In this document: positions 1-8,536 of the stretch, piece by piece
How positions within the stretch are numbered: position 1 is the stretch's first letter
Layout: every line of letters begins with the position of its first letter
Source: Flavobacterium ranwuense
GTDB taxonomy: Bacteria > Bacteroidota > Bacteroidia > Flavobacteriales > Flavobacteriaceae
DNA length: 64,000 nt
NCBI RefSeq assembly: GCF_004349315.1
Contig: NZ_SMLH01000001.1
Coordinates: forward strand, 434,001-498,000
Direction: 5' to 3'
Notes under the pieces: generated by a model
Seen by the model: only the letters and a program-made list of their open reading frames with translations
Database searches by the model: none
Told to the model about the DNA's origin: nothing
Position numbers and translations under genes: made by a program

Positions 1-2
1 AC

Positions 3-1244
3 ACCATTTTTGTTGGGCAATGGATCGGAACTTTAGCTATTGCAGCGGTAACAGTAGTCTTGCCTATCACCTTTTTGATTTCTTCTTTGGGAATGGCGAT
101 TGGTGTGGGCGGAGGTTCTGTACTTTCCAGGGCATTGGGAGCCAACCACAAGGAAAAAGCATTGCATACTTTTAGCAATCAAATCATGATGACTTTTTTA
201 TTGGCATCTGTTTTTGTTTTATTTGGTCTTTTTTTTAGCGAAGAAATGTTGATGCTTTTTGGTGCGAAAGGAGTCATAATGGAACCCGCAAAAGAATTTT
301 TCTTTCCCATAATTATAAGCGTTCCGTTTTTAGCACTTTGCATGATGGGAAACAACGTAATTCGTGCAGAAGGTAAGGCAAAATTTGCCATGGTAGCGAT
401 GATTATTCCCGCTTTTATAAATATTTTACTAGACATTATTTTTATAAAATACATGGATTTAGGAATGTTTGGTGCTGCTTTGGCTACAGCCATATCCTAT
501 TTTACGTGCTTCTTATTTGTGTTTTGGTTTTTTTATTTTAAAAGTGAACTAAAACTAAAAGCCAGACATTTCAAATTCAACATTCCTATTGTAAAGGAAA
601 TAACCGAATTGAGTTTTGTAACTTTTTCTAGACAAGGTGTGGTGAGTATTTTAGCCATAATATTGAATCATACTTTATACACGTACGGCGGTGAACATTC
701 CGTTGCTATTTATGGAATTATCAGCCGAATGTTGATGTTTGCTTTGTTTCCAATTCTGGGAATTACGCAAGGATTTCTACCAATTGCAGGTTTTAATTAC
801 GGCGCAGGAAATTATGAAAGAGTCAAAGAAAGTGTGCTGCTTTCGATAAAATATTCAACCTTTTTAGCTACTGTTATTTTTGTGGTTATTTTGATTTTTG
901 CCAAACCTATAGTCGCCATTTTTACCAAAGATCCACTCGTGATTGCCCAAACTCCGGAAGCGTTGCGTTACGTTTTTGCGGCTTCACCAATCATAGCCGT
1001 ACAACTAATTGGCGCGGCTTATTTTCAAGCGGCGGGAAAGGCGAAAAAAGCACTGCTTTTGACCTTAAGCAAACAAGGATTTTTCCTGATTCCGTTAGTG
1101 CTGATTCTACCAAATTTTTTAGGTATTTTTGGAGTGTGGATTGCATTCCCAATTGCTGATATTTTATCAACACTATTGACTGGCTATTTTCTAAAAAAAG
1201 AAATGAACACAAAATTGATTCAAACTAACGATGGAATACTATAA
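3..1244 (+). CDS. MATE family efflux transporter (5' end outside window)
   Basis: Multidrug and toxin extrusion type inner-membrane exporter, expected to extrude drugs or cations using an ion gradient. The frame is open to the left edge of the window with no start codon, so the N-terminus lies upstream; about 413 residues are present. The protein is a series of hydrophobic helices, with the MATE-like loop GGGSVLSRALGA near the visible start and a second-half repeat containing GITQGFLPIAGFNYGAG. The 3' end overlaps the start of the hemJ-like gene by 14 bases, so the two are probably translated together. The exact substrate cannot be told from sequence. Confidence 0.88.
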   Translation, partial: TIFVGQWIGTLAIAAVTVVLPITFLISSLGMAIGVGGGSVLSRALGANHKEKALHTFSNQIMMTFLLASVFVLFGLFFSEEMLMLFGAKGVIMEPAKEFFFPIIISVPFLALCMMGNNVIRAEGKAKFAMVAMIIPAFINILLDIIFIKYMDLGMFGAALATAISYFTCFLFVFWFFYFKSELKLKARHFKFNIPIVKEITELSFVTFSRQGVVSILAIILNHTLYTYGGEHSVAIYGIISRMLMFALFPILGITQGFLPIAGFNYGAGNYERVKESVLLSIKYSTFLATVIFVVILIFAKPIVAIFTKDPLVIAQTPEALRYVFAASPIIAVQLIGAAYFQAAGKAKKALLLTLSKQGFFLIPLVLILPNFLGIFGVWIAFPIADILSTLLTGYFLKKEMNTKLIQTNDGIL

Positions 1245-1785
1245 TTACCTTAAATCCTTACACCTCATCTTTGTAATCACATGGTTTGCAGGATTATTTT
1301 ACATTGTCCGCTTGTTTGTTTACCAAATTGAAGCAGCTCAAAAACCTTCACCAGAGAAAGAAATTTTACAAAAACAATACAAAATAATGACCTATCGCTT
1401 GTGGTACATTATCACTTGGCCATCAGCAGTTTTAGCCAGTATTTTTGCCTTTTGGATGTTATTTTTTACTGATTTAGGACGTTCTTGGTTACAAATGCCT
1501 TGGATGCACGTAAAACTTGGCTTCGTATTTGTGTTGTATTTATACCATGGAAAATGCCATCAAATATTCAAGCAATTGCAAAATGACGAGGTGAAACATT
1601 CAACAAATTTCATGCGAATGTGGAACGAAGGCGCGACAATTATCCTTTTTGCAGTGGTTTTTTTAGTAATTTTAAAAAATGCTGTCAACTGGATTTATGG
1701 TGTAATTGGAATCTTTCTCTTTTCCATTTTAATCATGCTAGGTTTTAAATTTTATAAAAAAATCAGAGAAAGAAATCAATCTTAA
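1231..1785 (+). CDS. hemJ: HemJ/CopD-like membrane protein, probable protoporphyrinogen IX oxidase
   Basis: 184-residue integral membrane protein with about four hydrophobic helices. It matches the HemJ (UPF0093) family, which oxidises protoporphyrinogen IX to protoporphyrin IX in haem synthesis. Family hallmarks seen are the N-terminal LHLIFVITWFAGLFYIVRLF-type helix with His11, and MPWMHVKLG with His93 and Lys95, the kind of His and Lys residues thought to bind haem. The ATG lies inside the last codons of the upstream MATE gene and the stop is 1 base before the histidine kinase start, so the three form one transcription unit. The function is inferred from family resemblance. Confidence 0.82.
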   Translation: MEYYNYLKSLHLIFVITWFAGLFYIVRLFVYQIEAAQKPSPEKEILQKQYKIMTYRLWYIITWPSAVLASIFAFWMLFFTDLGRSWLQMPWMHVKLGFVFVLYLYHGKCHQIFKQLQNDEVKHSTNFMRMWNEGATIILFAVVFLVILKNAVNWIYGVIGIFLFSILIMLGFKFYKKIRERNQS

Positions 1786-1786
1786 T

Positions 1787-3259
1787 ATGTTTAAAAGCTT
1801 CAAAATAGCAATGCTTTCATTACGAATCAGGATTTTCCTTTCGATGATTGTATTGATAGTAATGGCTTCCGTTTTATTGGCTTCCATTTCTATTTTTCAG
1901 TTTAAAAACGAAGCCAAGGAATACCATCAAGAACGTCTGGAGCGAAAAGAAAATGCTGTAAAAGAGCATATCTATTATGTGCTTTCCACAACTACATATC
2001 CGTTGACATCAGGGAATTTAGATTTAATTTTTAAAGATAAAATTCACGAATTAGCACAAATTCATAACATTGAAATCAACATTTACAGTCTGGATGGAAA
2101 GTTACTAAAATCCTCCAAAGAGTCGTTTTCTGTTGATAAAGTAGCTCCTCCTATCCCAAAATACATCCTGAAATTAGTTCGTTCCTCTATTGAAAAAAGA
2201 TACGTAGATATTAAAACCATCGATGGGATAAAGAGTCTTTCCTCTTACAGCCAAATAAAGGACGACAAGTTTAAACCGCTTGGTATTTTAAATTTACTCT
2301 ATATTGAAGACGATCAATTTTATAAAAATGAGTTAAATAGTTTTCTTATCAGTTTAGGACAAGTCTATTCCTTTATGCTTATCGTTGCGTTTGCATTGGC
2401 CTATTTTCTGTCTTCTTACATTACTAAATCGTTGAAAACAATCTCAGACAAATTAAGCGAAACGAGTTTGAATCAAAAAAACGAAAAAATTGTTTTGGAA
2501 GCCAGCAGCAAAGAAATTAATCTTTTAATAAAAGCATACAACGGAATGGTGGATGAACTGGAGAAAAGTGCCATCAAACTAGCGCAAAGCGAACGTGAAG
2601 AAGCTTGGCGCGAAATGGCGAAACAGGTGGCGCATGAAATCAAGAATCCGCTTACGCCAATGCGATTAACAGTGCAGAGTTTTCAGCGGAAATTTGATCC
2701 GACTGATCCCAATGTAAAACAGAAAATGAATGACTACTCCGAAACTTTAATTCAACAAATTGATACGATGAGTGCAGTTGCTTCGGCTTTTTCGAACTTT
2801 GCATCGATGCCGGCCCAGCAAAATGAAACCTTAAACGTAGTGGGAGTAGTAGAACTTGCGATGGATATTTTCAACGAAGAATACATTGAATTTCACAGTG
2901 ATTCTCCCGAAATTATTTCGAAAATTGATCGAACACAACTTATCCGAATTATCACGAATTTAGCAAAGAATGCCATTCAGTCCATTCCGGAACAACAGGA
3001 AAACAAGTCTATCATTGTATCGGTAAAAAAAGAATTAAACAACGTTCTAATTACTGTTGCTGACAACGGGATTGGCATTCAACCCAAAGACATAAGCCGG
3101 ATATTTGAACCCAAATTCACCACTAAAAGCAGTGGAATGGGTCTTGGTCTTGGTATTATAAAAAACATTATTGAAAATTATAAAGGAACAATTACCTTTG
3201 AAACTGAATTTGGAAAAGGAACTACTTTCATTGTTTCACTTCCAATAATTAACACCTAA
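1787..3259 (+). CDS. Membrane sensor histidine kinase, NtrY-like
   Basis: 490-residue two-component sensor kinase. It has transmembrane segments at about 12-35 and 191-212 flanking a periplasmic sensor region, then a HAMP-like linker. The DHp motif VAHEIKNPLTP carries the phosphoacceptor His283, as in NtrY-type kinases. The HATPase domain follows, with N box NLAKNAIQS (391 on), G1 DNGIGI (436-441) and G2 GLGLGI. No response regulator gene is adjacent, so its partner is elsewhere. It starts 1 base after the hemJ-like stop and is 10 bases from the next gene, consistent with an operon. Confidence 0.9.
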   Translation: MFKSFKIAMLSLRIRIFLSMIVLIVMASVLLASISIFQFKNEAKEYHQERLERKENAVKEHIYYVLSTTTYPLTSGNLDLIFKDKIHELAQIHNIEINIYSLDGKLLKSSKESFSVDKVAPPIPKYILKLVRSSIEKRYVDIKTIDGIKSLSSYSQIKDDKFKPLGILNLLYIEDDQFYKNELNSFLISLGQVYSFMLIVAFALAYFLSSYITKSLKTISDKLSETSLNQKNEKIVLEASSKEINLLIKAYNGMVDELEKSAIKLAQSEREEAWREMAKQVAHEIKNPLTPMRLTVQSFQRKFDPTDPNVKQKMNDYSETLIQQIDTMSAVASAFSNFASMPAQQNETLNVVGVVELAMDIFNEEYIEFHSDSPEIISKIDRTQLIRIITNLAKNAIQSIPEQQENKSIIVSVKKELNNVLITVADNGIGIQPKDISRIFEPKFTTKSSGMGLGLGIIKNIIENYKGTITFETEFGKGTTFIVSLPIINT

Positions 3260-3269
3260 AAATACAATT

Positions 3270-4052
3270 ATGAATTACGAAAGTATTTTAATTTCTACCG
3301 AAAACAACATTGCAACGGTTACCATTAATCGTCCGACTAAACTAAATGCTTTGAATGTTGCAACCATTTCTGATTTGCATAAAGCTTTCAAAACATTAGG
3401 AAAAAATGATGAAATTCGTGCTATTATTCTAACTGGAAGTGGTGAAAAAGCTTTTGTGGCTGGAGCAGATATTTCTGAATTTGCTCATTTTTCGATTGAA
3501 GAAGGGATGCAACTGGCAGCTGAAGGGCAAGAAAAATTATTTGATTTTATAGAGAATTTAAAAACTCCGGTTATTGCGGCTGTCAATGGTTTTGCATTGG
3601 GTGGCGGATTAGAATTAGCGATGGCGTGTCATTTCAGAGTGGCTTCGGAAAATGCAAAAATGGGATTGCCTGAAGTTTCTCTGGGTGTAATTCCCGGTTA
3701 TGGAGGAACACAGCGTTTGCCACAATTGATAGGAAAAGGACGCGCGATGGAAATGATAATGACCGCAGGAATGGTAACCGCGCAAGACGCTTATAGAACT
3801 GGACTGGTGAATCACGTAGTCCCAGAAGCAGAACTTCTAGATTACTGTGTGAGCGTGGCAAATAAAATAATAAAGAATTCACCGTATGCTATTGGCAAAG
3901 CCATAAAAGCAGTCAATGCTAATTTCAAAGAAGGCAAAAATGGCTATGAAACCGAAATAAATGCTTTTGGAAAATGCTTTGGAACCGAAGATTTTAAAGA
4001 AGGAACAACGGCTTTCTTGGAGAAAAGAAAAGCAGTGTTTACTGGGAAATAA
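3270..4052 (+). CDS. Enoyl-CoA hydratase/isomerase (crotonase family)
   Basis: 260-residue crotonase-fold enzyme, the usual length for a short-chain enoyl-CoA hydratase of beta-oxidation. The oxyanion-hole segment AGADI (65-69) and the GGGLELAMAC helix are present. Glu115 and Glu135 are 20 residues apart, the same spacing as the catalytic glutamates of mitochondrial enoyl-CoA hydratase, which favours true hydratase activity. It is the last gene of the run from the MATE gene and is followed by a hairpin terminator. Exact chain-length preference cannot be read from sequence. Confidence 0.9.
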   Translation: MNYESILISTENNIATVTINRPTKLNALNVATISDLHKAFKTLGKNDEIRAIILTGSGEKAFVAGADISEFAHFSIEEGMQLAAEGQEKLFDFIENLKTPVIAAVNGFALGGGLELAMACHFRVASENAKMGLPEVSLGVIPGYGGTQRLPQLIGKGRAMEMIMTAGMVTAQDAYRTGLVNHVVPEAELLDYCVSVANKIIKNSPYAIGKAIKAVNANFKEGKNGYETEINAFGKCFGTEDFKEGTTAFLEKRKAVFTGK

Positions 4053-4054
4053 TA

Positions 4055-4086
4055 ACAAAAGAGAGCCACATTGGTTCTCTTTTTAG
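4055..4086 (+). terminator. Rho-independent terminator after crotonase gene
   Basis: The hairpin GAGAGCC / GGTTCTC with a 5-base loop is followed by a run of five T. It sits directly after the crotonase stop codon. Confidence 0.7.
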
Positions 4087-4200
4087 TTTACAAGTGATTG
4101 CATTTAAAATAATCTTTCCTCAAAAACGGATTGTTTGCTTTACAACACTTAATTTTACAGACCCGTTTCGAAATATAACACACCATCTAAAATTAAACTT

Positions 4201-4602
4201 ATGTCCTTCCAACCTGTATTTGCACTTTTCTGGGAAAAGGTAAAAGAAAGCATCCAAAATGGAACTTACGCCAAATTAACACTTGCCAAAACCATTGGTG
4301 ATACGGAACTGAAAAATATTTATGTGCGTCCCGTTTTACTGGAAAATGACGTTTTTAGTCTTTCGGTTACGGCGCGTTACAAAACCGAAGAAGTAGAAAG
4401 TTTCCATTCGCTTGACGAAGCTTTTATCATATTGGCTCCGTATATGAATAACCCGTTTTTAACCGCTTTGCTGTTTACAACAGAGAATGATATCACCTTT
4501 AAGCTCAATAAAAAAAGAGTGGGAACTATTATTGAGCAAGCACCAACTTTTAAAAACGCTTCGGATGTGATTCTTGAAATGAAGGCAAAAGGGATTATAT
4601 AA
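4201..4602 (+). CDS. Conserved hypothetical protein, 133 aa
   Basis: I do not recognise this family with certainty. It is a soluble, 133-residue protein without signal peptide or membrane segment. The ATG start follows about 150 bases of non-coding DNA, so it is likely its own unit. Sequence composition is like its neighbours (AT-rich, Lys/Glu/Phe-rich), which argues for a resident rather than a recently acquired gene. Nothing in its sequence points to a catalytic site. A palindromic repeat element begins 14 bases after its stop. Confidence 0.7.
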   Translation: MSFQPVFALFWEKVKESIQNGTYAKLTLAKTIGDTELKNIYVRPVLLENDVFSLSVTARYKTEEVESFHSLDEAFIILAPYMNNPFLTALLFTTENDITFKLNKKRVGTIIEQAPTFKNASDVILEMKAKGII

Positions 4603-4615
4603 AAAAATGATTCAC

Positions 4616-4662
4616 GTTGTAGAGACGCACTGCAGTGCGTCTCTACGGTGCGTCTCTACAAC
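4616..4662. repeat. Palindromic REP-like element
   Basis: A perfect 28-base palindrome (4619-4646, half-site GTAGAGACGCACTG) is followed by a third copy of the half-site (4648-4662). That third copy also forms an inverted pair with 4616-4630. The sequence is far more GC-rich than its surroundings and lies between two convergent genes, as expected for a dispersed intergenic repeat. It may also serve as a bidirectional transcription stop. Confidence 0.75.
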
Positions 4663-4670
4663 ACAAATAC

Positions 4671-5324
4671 CTATTTCTCCCCTTCCCATTCCGCATAAAA
4701 CTGCGCCAGAAATCCTTCCATATAACGGTGTCTTTCTTGTGCGATTTGTTTTCCGGTCTCGGTATTCATCTTATCTTTCAAAAGCAATAACTTTTCATAA
4801 AAATGATTGAGTGTTGGAGAATCATTCTTCTTGTATTCTTCCTTGGTCATGCTGGAATTTGGAGCAATTTTAGGGTCGTAGAGCGCTCTGTTTTTAAATC
4901 CGCCATAATTGAATGTTCTGGCAATTCCAATAGCACCAATGGCATCTAAACGGTCTGCGTCCTGAACCACATCCAATTCTATGGATGAGAATTTCTCTTG
5001 GAAATTACCGCCTTTGTACGAGATGTTTTCAATGATATTCACCACATGCGTTATAATTTCTTTGTCAACATTTTCTGATTCCAAAAATGCTCTTGCTATT
5101 CTGGGACCCACGGTTTCATCACCATCGTGAAACTTACTGTCGGCGATATCGTGCAGCAAAGCCCCAAGTTTAACAACAGTAGTATCACAAGCTTCATTTT
5201 TTGAAATCAGAACAGAATTTTTAAACACTCTTTCGATATGAAACCAGTCGTGTCCGCCTTCGGCATTTTCTAGTTTTGCTTTTACAAAAAGAATCGTTTT
5301 GCTTATTAAATCAGGGTTTATCAT
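4671..5324 (-). CDS. HD domain phosphohydrolase
   Basis: 217-residue HD-superfamily protein. The metal-binding set is visible: His29 in GGHDWFHIERV, His58-Asp59 in LGALLHDIAD, and Asp124 in QDADRLDAIG. This matches YedJ/YpgQ-like small HD hydrolases, which cleave phosphate from nucleotides or other phosphoesters; the in vivo substrate is unknown. It reads leftward, convergent with the hypothetical gene at 4201. A terminator hairpin separates it from the desaturase gene upstream, so it is probably transcribed alone. Confidence 0.86.
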   Translation of the reverse strand: MINPDLISKTILFVKAKLENAEGGHDWFHIERVFKNSVLISKNEACDTTVVKLGALLHDIADSKFHDGDETVGPRIARAFLESENVDKEIITHVVNIIENISYKGGNFQEKFSSIELDVVQDADRLDAIGAIGIARTFNYGGFKNRALYDPKIAPNSSMTKEEYKKNDSPTLNHFYEKLLLLKDKMNTETGKQIAQERHRYMEGFLAQFYAEWEGEK

Positions 5325-5341
5325 TGTTTATATACTTTAAA

Positions 5342-5391
5342 AAAAATGTTGAATTTCAAAGTTCTACAACTTCAAAATTCAACATTTTTAT
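5342..5391 (-). terminator. Terminator after acyl-ACP desaturase
   Basis: Read on the minus strand, a stem of about 20 bp (18 of 20 pairs) with a 4-base loop is followed by eight T. It lies 3' of the desaturase gene and 5' of the HD hydrolase gene. Confidence 0.75.
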
Positions 5392-5412
5392 TCTTTATTT
5401 AGAACTCAAAAT

Positions 5413-6402
5413 CTATCTTACTAAAGCTGGCTCTACCCATTTGAAGATATGTGACTCTTGTGGAATTACCAATCTTTCTGAAATTCTTGCCATTCTACCC
5501 GGTAATTTCATCAAGTAATCACGGGCTTTTTCTGCTTCATCTGTCAAACCGGAAATTTTGTCAATTTCCCATTTGTCAATTAGTTTTTGCATTATATCCA
5601 CATAATCCGCTGCGGTATAAACCCCAATTCTTTGTGCCGAATCAGAAAACTGTTCGAAAGCAGTACTGATTTTTTCACCGGATTCTCTCAAGAAATGCGC
5701 AGGCATAACGATTTTTGCTTTCATCATGTATTGAAACGCAAGCATCATTTCACTTGGATCAACCTGAAAAATACGAGTTACAAATTCGCTGTACGCATGA
5801 TGATGGCGCATTTCGTCACCAGCAATCATTTTACACATTTTAGACAATTTGTTATCGCCATATTTCTTAGCCATTTGCGCCACTCTGTTGTGAGAAACAT
5901 AGGTCGCTAATTCTTGAAAACTGGTATACACAAAGTTTTTGTATGGATCTCTTCCTGTTCCAATATCAAAACCGTCGTTGATCAGGTGTTGCGTTGTCAT
6001 TTCTACTTCACGCATGTTTACGCGGCCTGATAAATACAAGTATTTATTCAGTAAATCACCGTGACGATTTTCCTCTCCAGTCCATTGTCTGATCCATTTA
6101 GACCAACCGTTTCGCTCTACATTATCAATTCCGTCTACGTCCATTAACCAGGATTCGTAGGTTGGTAAAGCTTCCTCAGTAATGGTATCACCTACTAAAG
6201 TTACCCAGAAATCATACGGTAATTCTTTTGCGATTTCACGTAATTCTTTCACCTCATCAAAAAAAGTATCACTTTGAGAATTAGGCAAAAAATCCGTTGG
6301 TTGCCATATTTTTTCTACTGGAATTAGATACTGATCGACAAAGCTGTCTACGTTTTTTTCCAAAAACTGCATTACTTCTAATCGAATGTTTTTTATTGAC
6401 AT
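5413..6402 (-). CDS. Acyl-ACP desaturase (ferritin-like diiron enzyme)
   Basis: 329-residue soluble fatty-acid desaturase of the plant stearoyl-ACP desaturase family, which introduces a cis double bond into acyl-ACP using O2 and a diiron centre. The ligand motifs are complete: TEEALPTY (Glu77), EENRHGD (Glu111/His114), FQELATY (Glu164) and DEMRHH (Glu197/His200), with the spacing seen in the castor enzyme. It lies 10 bases downstream of a phospholipid acyltransferase gene on the same strand. The pair probably controls membrane phospholipid composition. No membrane segments are seen, as expected. Confidence 0.93.
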   Translation of the reverse strand: MSIKNIRLEVMQFLEKNVDSFVDQYLIPVEKIWQPTDFLPNSQSDTFFDEVKELREIAKELPYDFWVTLVGDTITEEALPTYESWLMDVDGIDNVERNGWSKWIRQWTGEENRHGDLLNKYLYLSGRVNMREVEMTTQHLINDGFDIGTGRDPYKNFVYTSFQELATYVSHNRVAQMAKKYGDNKLSKMCKMIAGDEMRHHHAYSEFVTRIFQVDPSEMMLAFQYMMKAKIVMPAHFLRESGEKISTAFEQFSDSAQRIGVYTAADYVDIMQKLIDKWEIDKISGLTDEAEKARDYLMKLPGRMARISERLVIPQESHIFKWVEPALVR

Positions 6403-6412
6403 TATATATAAA

Positions 6413-7147
6413 TTAAATTTTTATTCCTTGAACAACTGCTTTTTCTGTTTGCGCGATTAACTCAGCAAAAGCATAATCTTTAACCGCCAATGGTTTATGA
6501 ACTACAAAGGTAAGGCGATTTCCTAAACCTAAAGGGAAAAACCCGTATTTAACTATTTTCCAAGAATTGTTTATGCTTACTGGAACTACGTATGCCGATG
6601 GCGCATATTTACATAAAATTTTCAAACCGCTTTGAGCAAACTCTTTTGGTCTACCAGTCTTACTTCTTGTTCCTTCCGGAAAAATAACTGCGGAGCGGTT
6701 GTGTTTTTCAATATATTCTGACAATCCTTTGATAGCCGGAATGGCTTGTTTGGGATCTTTACGATCGATAAGAGCAGAGCCTCCATGACGCAAATTAAAC
6801 GATACACTTGGGATTCCTTTTCCTAATTCTTTCTTACTGACAAATTTACAATGAAATCGGCGGAAAAACCAAATCATAGCAATAATATCGTACATACTTT
6901 GATGATTGGACACAAAAATCAACGGAACATTTTTAGGAATACTTCCTATGTTTTCAAATTTGTACGTTGTTCCCAAAAGATTCGTGCATTTCAATAAGAA
7001 AAAATTCAAATAATCGACACTTTTTTTATGGGCTTGATAACCAAAAACATTGAAGCAAACCCATTGAATTGGATGAAAAATAACCAATGTAAGACCGAAA
7101 CATAAATAATAAATTACGGAAATGGGATACGAAATTAGTTTTTGCAT
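6413..7147 (-). CDS. plsC: 1-acyl-sn-glycerol-3-phosphate acyltransferase (PlsC family)
   Basis: 244-residue membrane-associated lysophospholipid acyltransferase. The catalytic block NHQSMYD carries His82 and Asp87, and FPEGTRS (156-162) is the glycerophosphate-binding block. A hydrophobic N-terminus (about 8-30) should anchor it in the inner membrane. It probably transfers acyl chains to lysophosphatidic acid. It is the first gene of a two-gene unit with the desaturase (10-base gap) and is divergent from rnpA. A second family member lies at 22145-22906, so which one is the essential PlsC is uncertain. Confidence 0.88.
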   Translation of the reverse strand: MQKLISYPISVIYYLCFGLTLVIFHPIQWVCFNVFGYQAHKKSVDYLNFFLLKCTNLLGTTYKFENIGSIPKNVPLIFVSNHQSMYDIIAMIWFFRRFHCKFVSKKELGKGIPSVSFNLRHGGSALIDRKDPKQAIPAIKGLSEYIEKHNRSAVIFPEGTRSKTGRPKEFAQSGLKILCKYAPSAYVVPVSINNSWKIVKYGFFPLGLGNRLTFVVHKPLAVKDYAFAELIAQTEKAVVQGIKI

Positions 7148-7232
7148 GCTTTAAAAATTTGCCACAAAAGTAAGAAATATATTTTTAGCCCGATTTAAAT
7201 CCGAAACAATATACAGGCTCAACGTTTAATCG

Positions 7233-7240
7233 TAACTTTG
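7233..7240 (+). promoter_or_regulatory. -7 promoter element for rnpA unit
   Basis: TAACTTTG is an exact match to the Bacteroidota -7 consensus TAnnTTTG, 32 bases before the rnpA ATG. No clear -33 TTG lies at the expected distance. Confidence 0.5.
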
Positions 7241-7272
7241 CCAATCAAAATCTATGTCTTTTTTCTATTAAA

Positions 7273-7653
7273 ATGAACTTCACTTACCCAAAAAACGAAA
7301 AGCTAAAAAGTAAAATCACCATTGGATTATTGTTTACCGAAGGGAAATCAGTATCTAAATATCCGCTGCGATTGGTATATAAAGCCGGTTCCTTTGACGA
7401 AAGTGAAAAAATAAAAATGGGCGTTTCGGTTTCCAAAAAGAATTTTAAGAAAGCCGTAGACCGCAATTATTTCAAACGTGTGTTGCGCGAAACCTACCGT
7501 CTCAACAAACACTTATTGATTGACAATCTGGACCAACCATATTCCTTTATGTTTTTTTACCAAACTAAAGACCGGTTGGCATATGAGGAAATTAATACCA
7601 AAACCATTCAATTGTTTGAGAAGTTTTTGCTTCTAATAAAAAAAGAAGAGTAG
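7273..7653 (+). CDS. rnpA: Ribonuclease P protein component
   Basis: 126-residue basic protein that assists the RNase P RNA in maturing the 5' end of tRNAs. The family signature is visible as RNYFKRVLRETYR, matching RNxxKRxxRE, preceded by the GVSVSKKNFKKAVDR strand. Length is typical. In many bacteria rnpA lies next to dnaA/rpmH; here it instead heads a unit with a DUF4349 lipoprotein and an S41 protease. The ATG follows a consensus -7 box by 32 bases. Confidence 0.92.
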   Translation: MNFTYPKNEKLKSKITIGLLFTEGKSVSKYPLRLVYKAGSFDESEKIKMGVSVSKKNFKKAVDRNYFKRVLRETYRLNKHLLIDNLDQPYSFMFFYQTKDRLAYEEINTKTIQLFEKFLLLIKKEE

Positions 7654-7689
7654 CAATTCTATTTTTTGTATTTTTAGCATTAAAATTTA

Positions 7690-8532
7690 ATGTTTATGAA
7701 GTCAATAGCCTTGTTTTTTCTATTAATACTTTCTTTTTCCAGTTGTAAAAAAGCTGAGGCTGATTTAGATATGAAAGTATCGGCTATCAAACTTCCTCCA
7801 AAAGAAGCTTCGGCCGGCAATGCTCTTTATGACAAAGCCGATTTAAATGCGCCGGCAAAAGAAACTCCTCAAGGTATTGAACAAAAAATCATCAAAGAAG
7901 GCAGTCTTCGTTTTCAAACCAATGATTTAACAGCCACTTATAATCAAATACAAAATGCAGCAAAGAGCCATAATGCTACTATTCAAAATGATACCGAAGG
8001 CAAGGATTACGAGTCTGTTTTTAGAAAATTAATCATTCGTGTTCCAAGCAAAAATTTCGATTTATTTTTGAAAGACATTTCAAAAGGAGTTGCTTATTTT
8101 GACAATAAAGAGATATCATCTCAAGATGTAACTGCTGAATTTATTGACATTGATGCTCGATTAAAAGCTAAAAAAGTACTGGAAAACCGTTATCTCGAAC
8201 TTTTGAAAAAAGCAAATAAGGTTACAGAAATGTTGGAAATTGAAAAACAATTGTCCTCCATTCGTGAAGAAATCGAAGCAAAAGAAGGACAGTTGAACTA
8301 TATGCAAAACCGAGTTTCATTCAGCACCATTACCATAGAATTCTACAAATCTATCGCTGAAGAAAGTGGCGTAACAGCTTCTTATGGAATAAAAATTTGG
8401 ACTGCCATCAAATCTGGGTTCAATAGTATGTCGAGTTTATTTATAAATTTACTGAGTATTTGGCCGTTTATCATTATCCTGTTTGCAATAGGTTACTTTA
8501 TTAGAAAAAGATTTAAGACAAAAAAAACATAA
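7690..8532 (+). CDS. DUF4349 domain lipoprotein
   Basis: 280-residue envelope protein. The N-terminus is a lipoprotein signal with lipobox SFSSC (Cys19), followed by Lys-Lys. The body has the DUF4349 pattern: a beta region with IIKEGSLRFQTNDL, a long coiled-coil (about 155-205, LEIEKQLSSIREEIEAKEGQL) and a C-terminal transmembrane helix (about 250-270) ending in a basic tail. A start at ATG 7696 is equally possible and gives a more usual signal peptide. The function of DUF4349 is not established. It sits 4 bases before the S41 protease gene. Confidence 0.82.
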   Translation: MFMKSIALFFLLILSFSSCKKAEADLDMKVSAIKLPPKEASAGNALYDKADLNAPAKETPQGIEQKIIKEGSLRFQTNDLTATYNQIQNAAKSHNATIQNDTEGKDYESVFRKLIIRVPSKNFDLFLKDISKGVAYFDNKEISSQDVTAEFIDIDARLKAKKVLENRYLELLKKANKVTEMLEIEKQLSSIREEIEAKEGQLNYMQNRVSFSTITIEFYKSIAEESGVTASYGIKIWTAIKSGFNSMSSLFINLLSIWPFIIILFAIGYFIRKRFKTKKT

Positions 8533-8536
8533 AACA

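Noticed and set aside
4607..4810. Small ORF through the palindromic element
   Set aside because: Its codons are the repeat and the antisense of the HD hydrolase gene; no family resemblance or start context.
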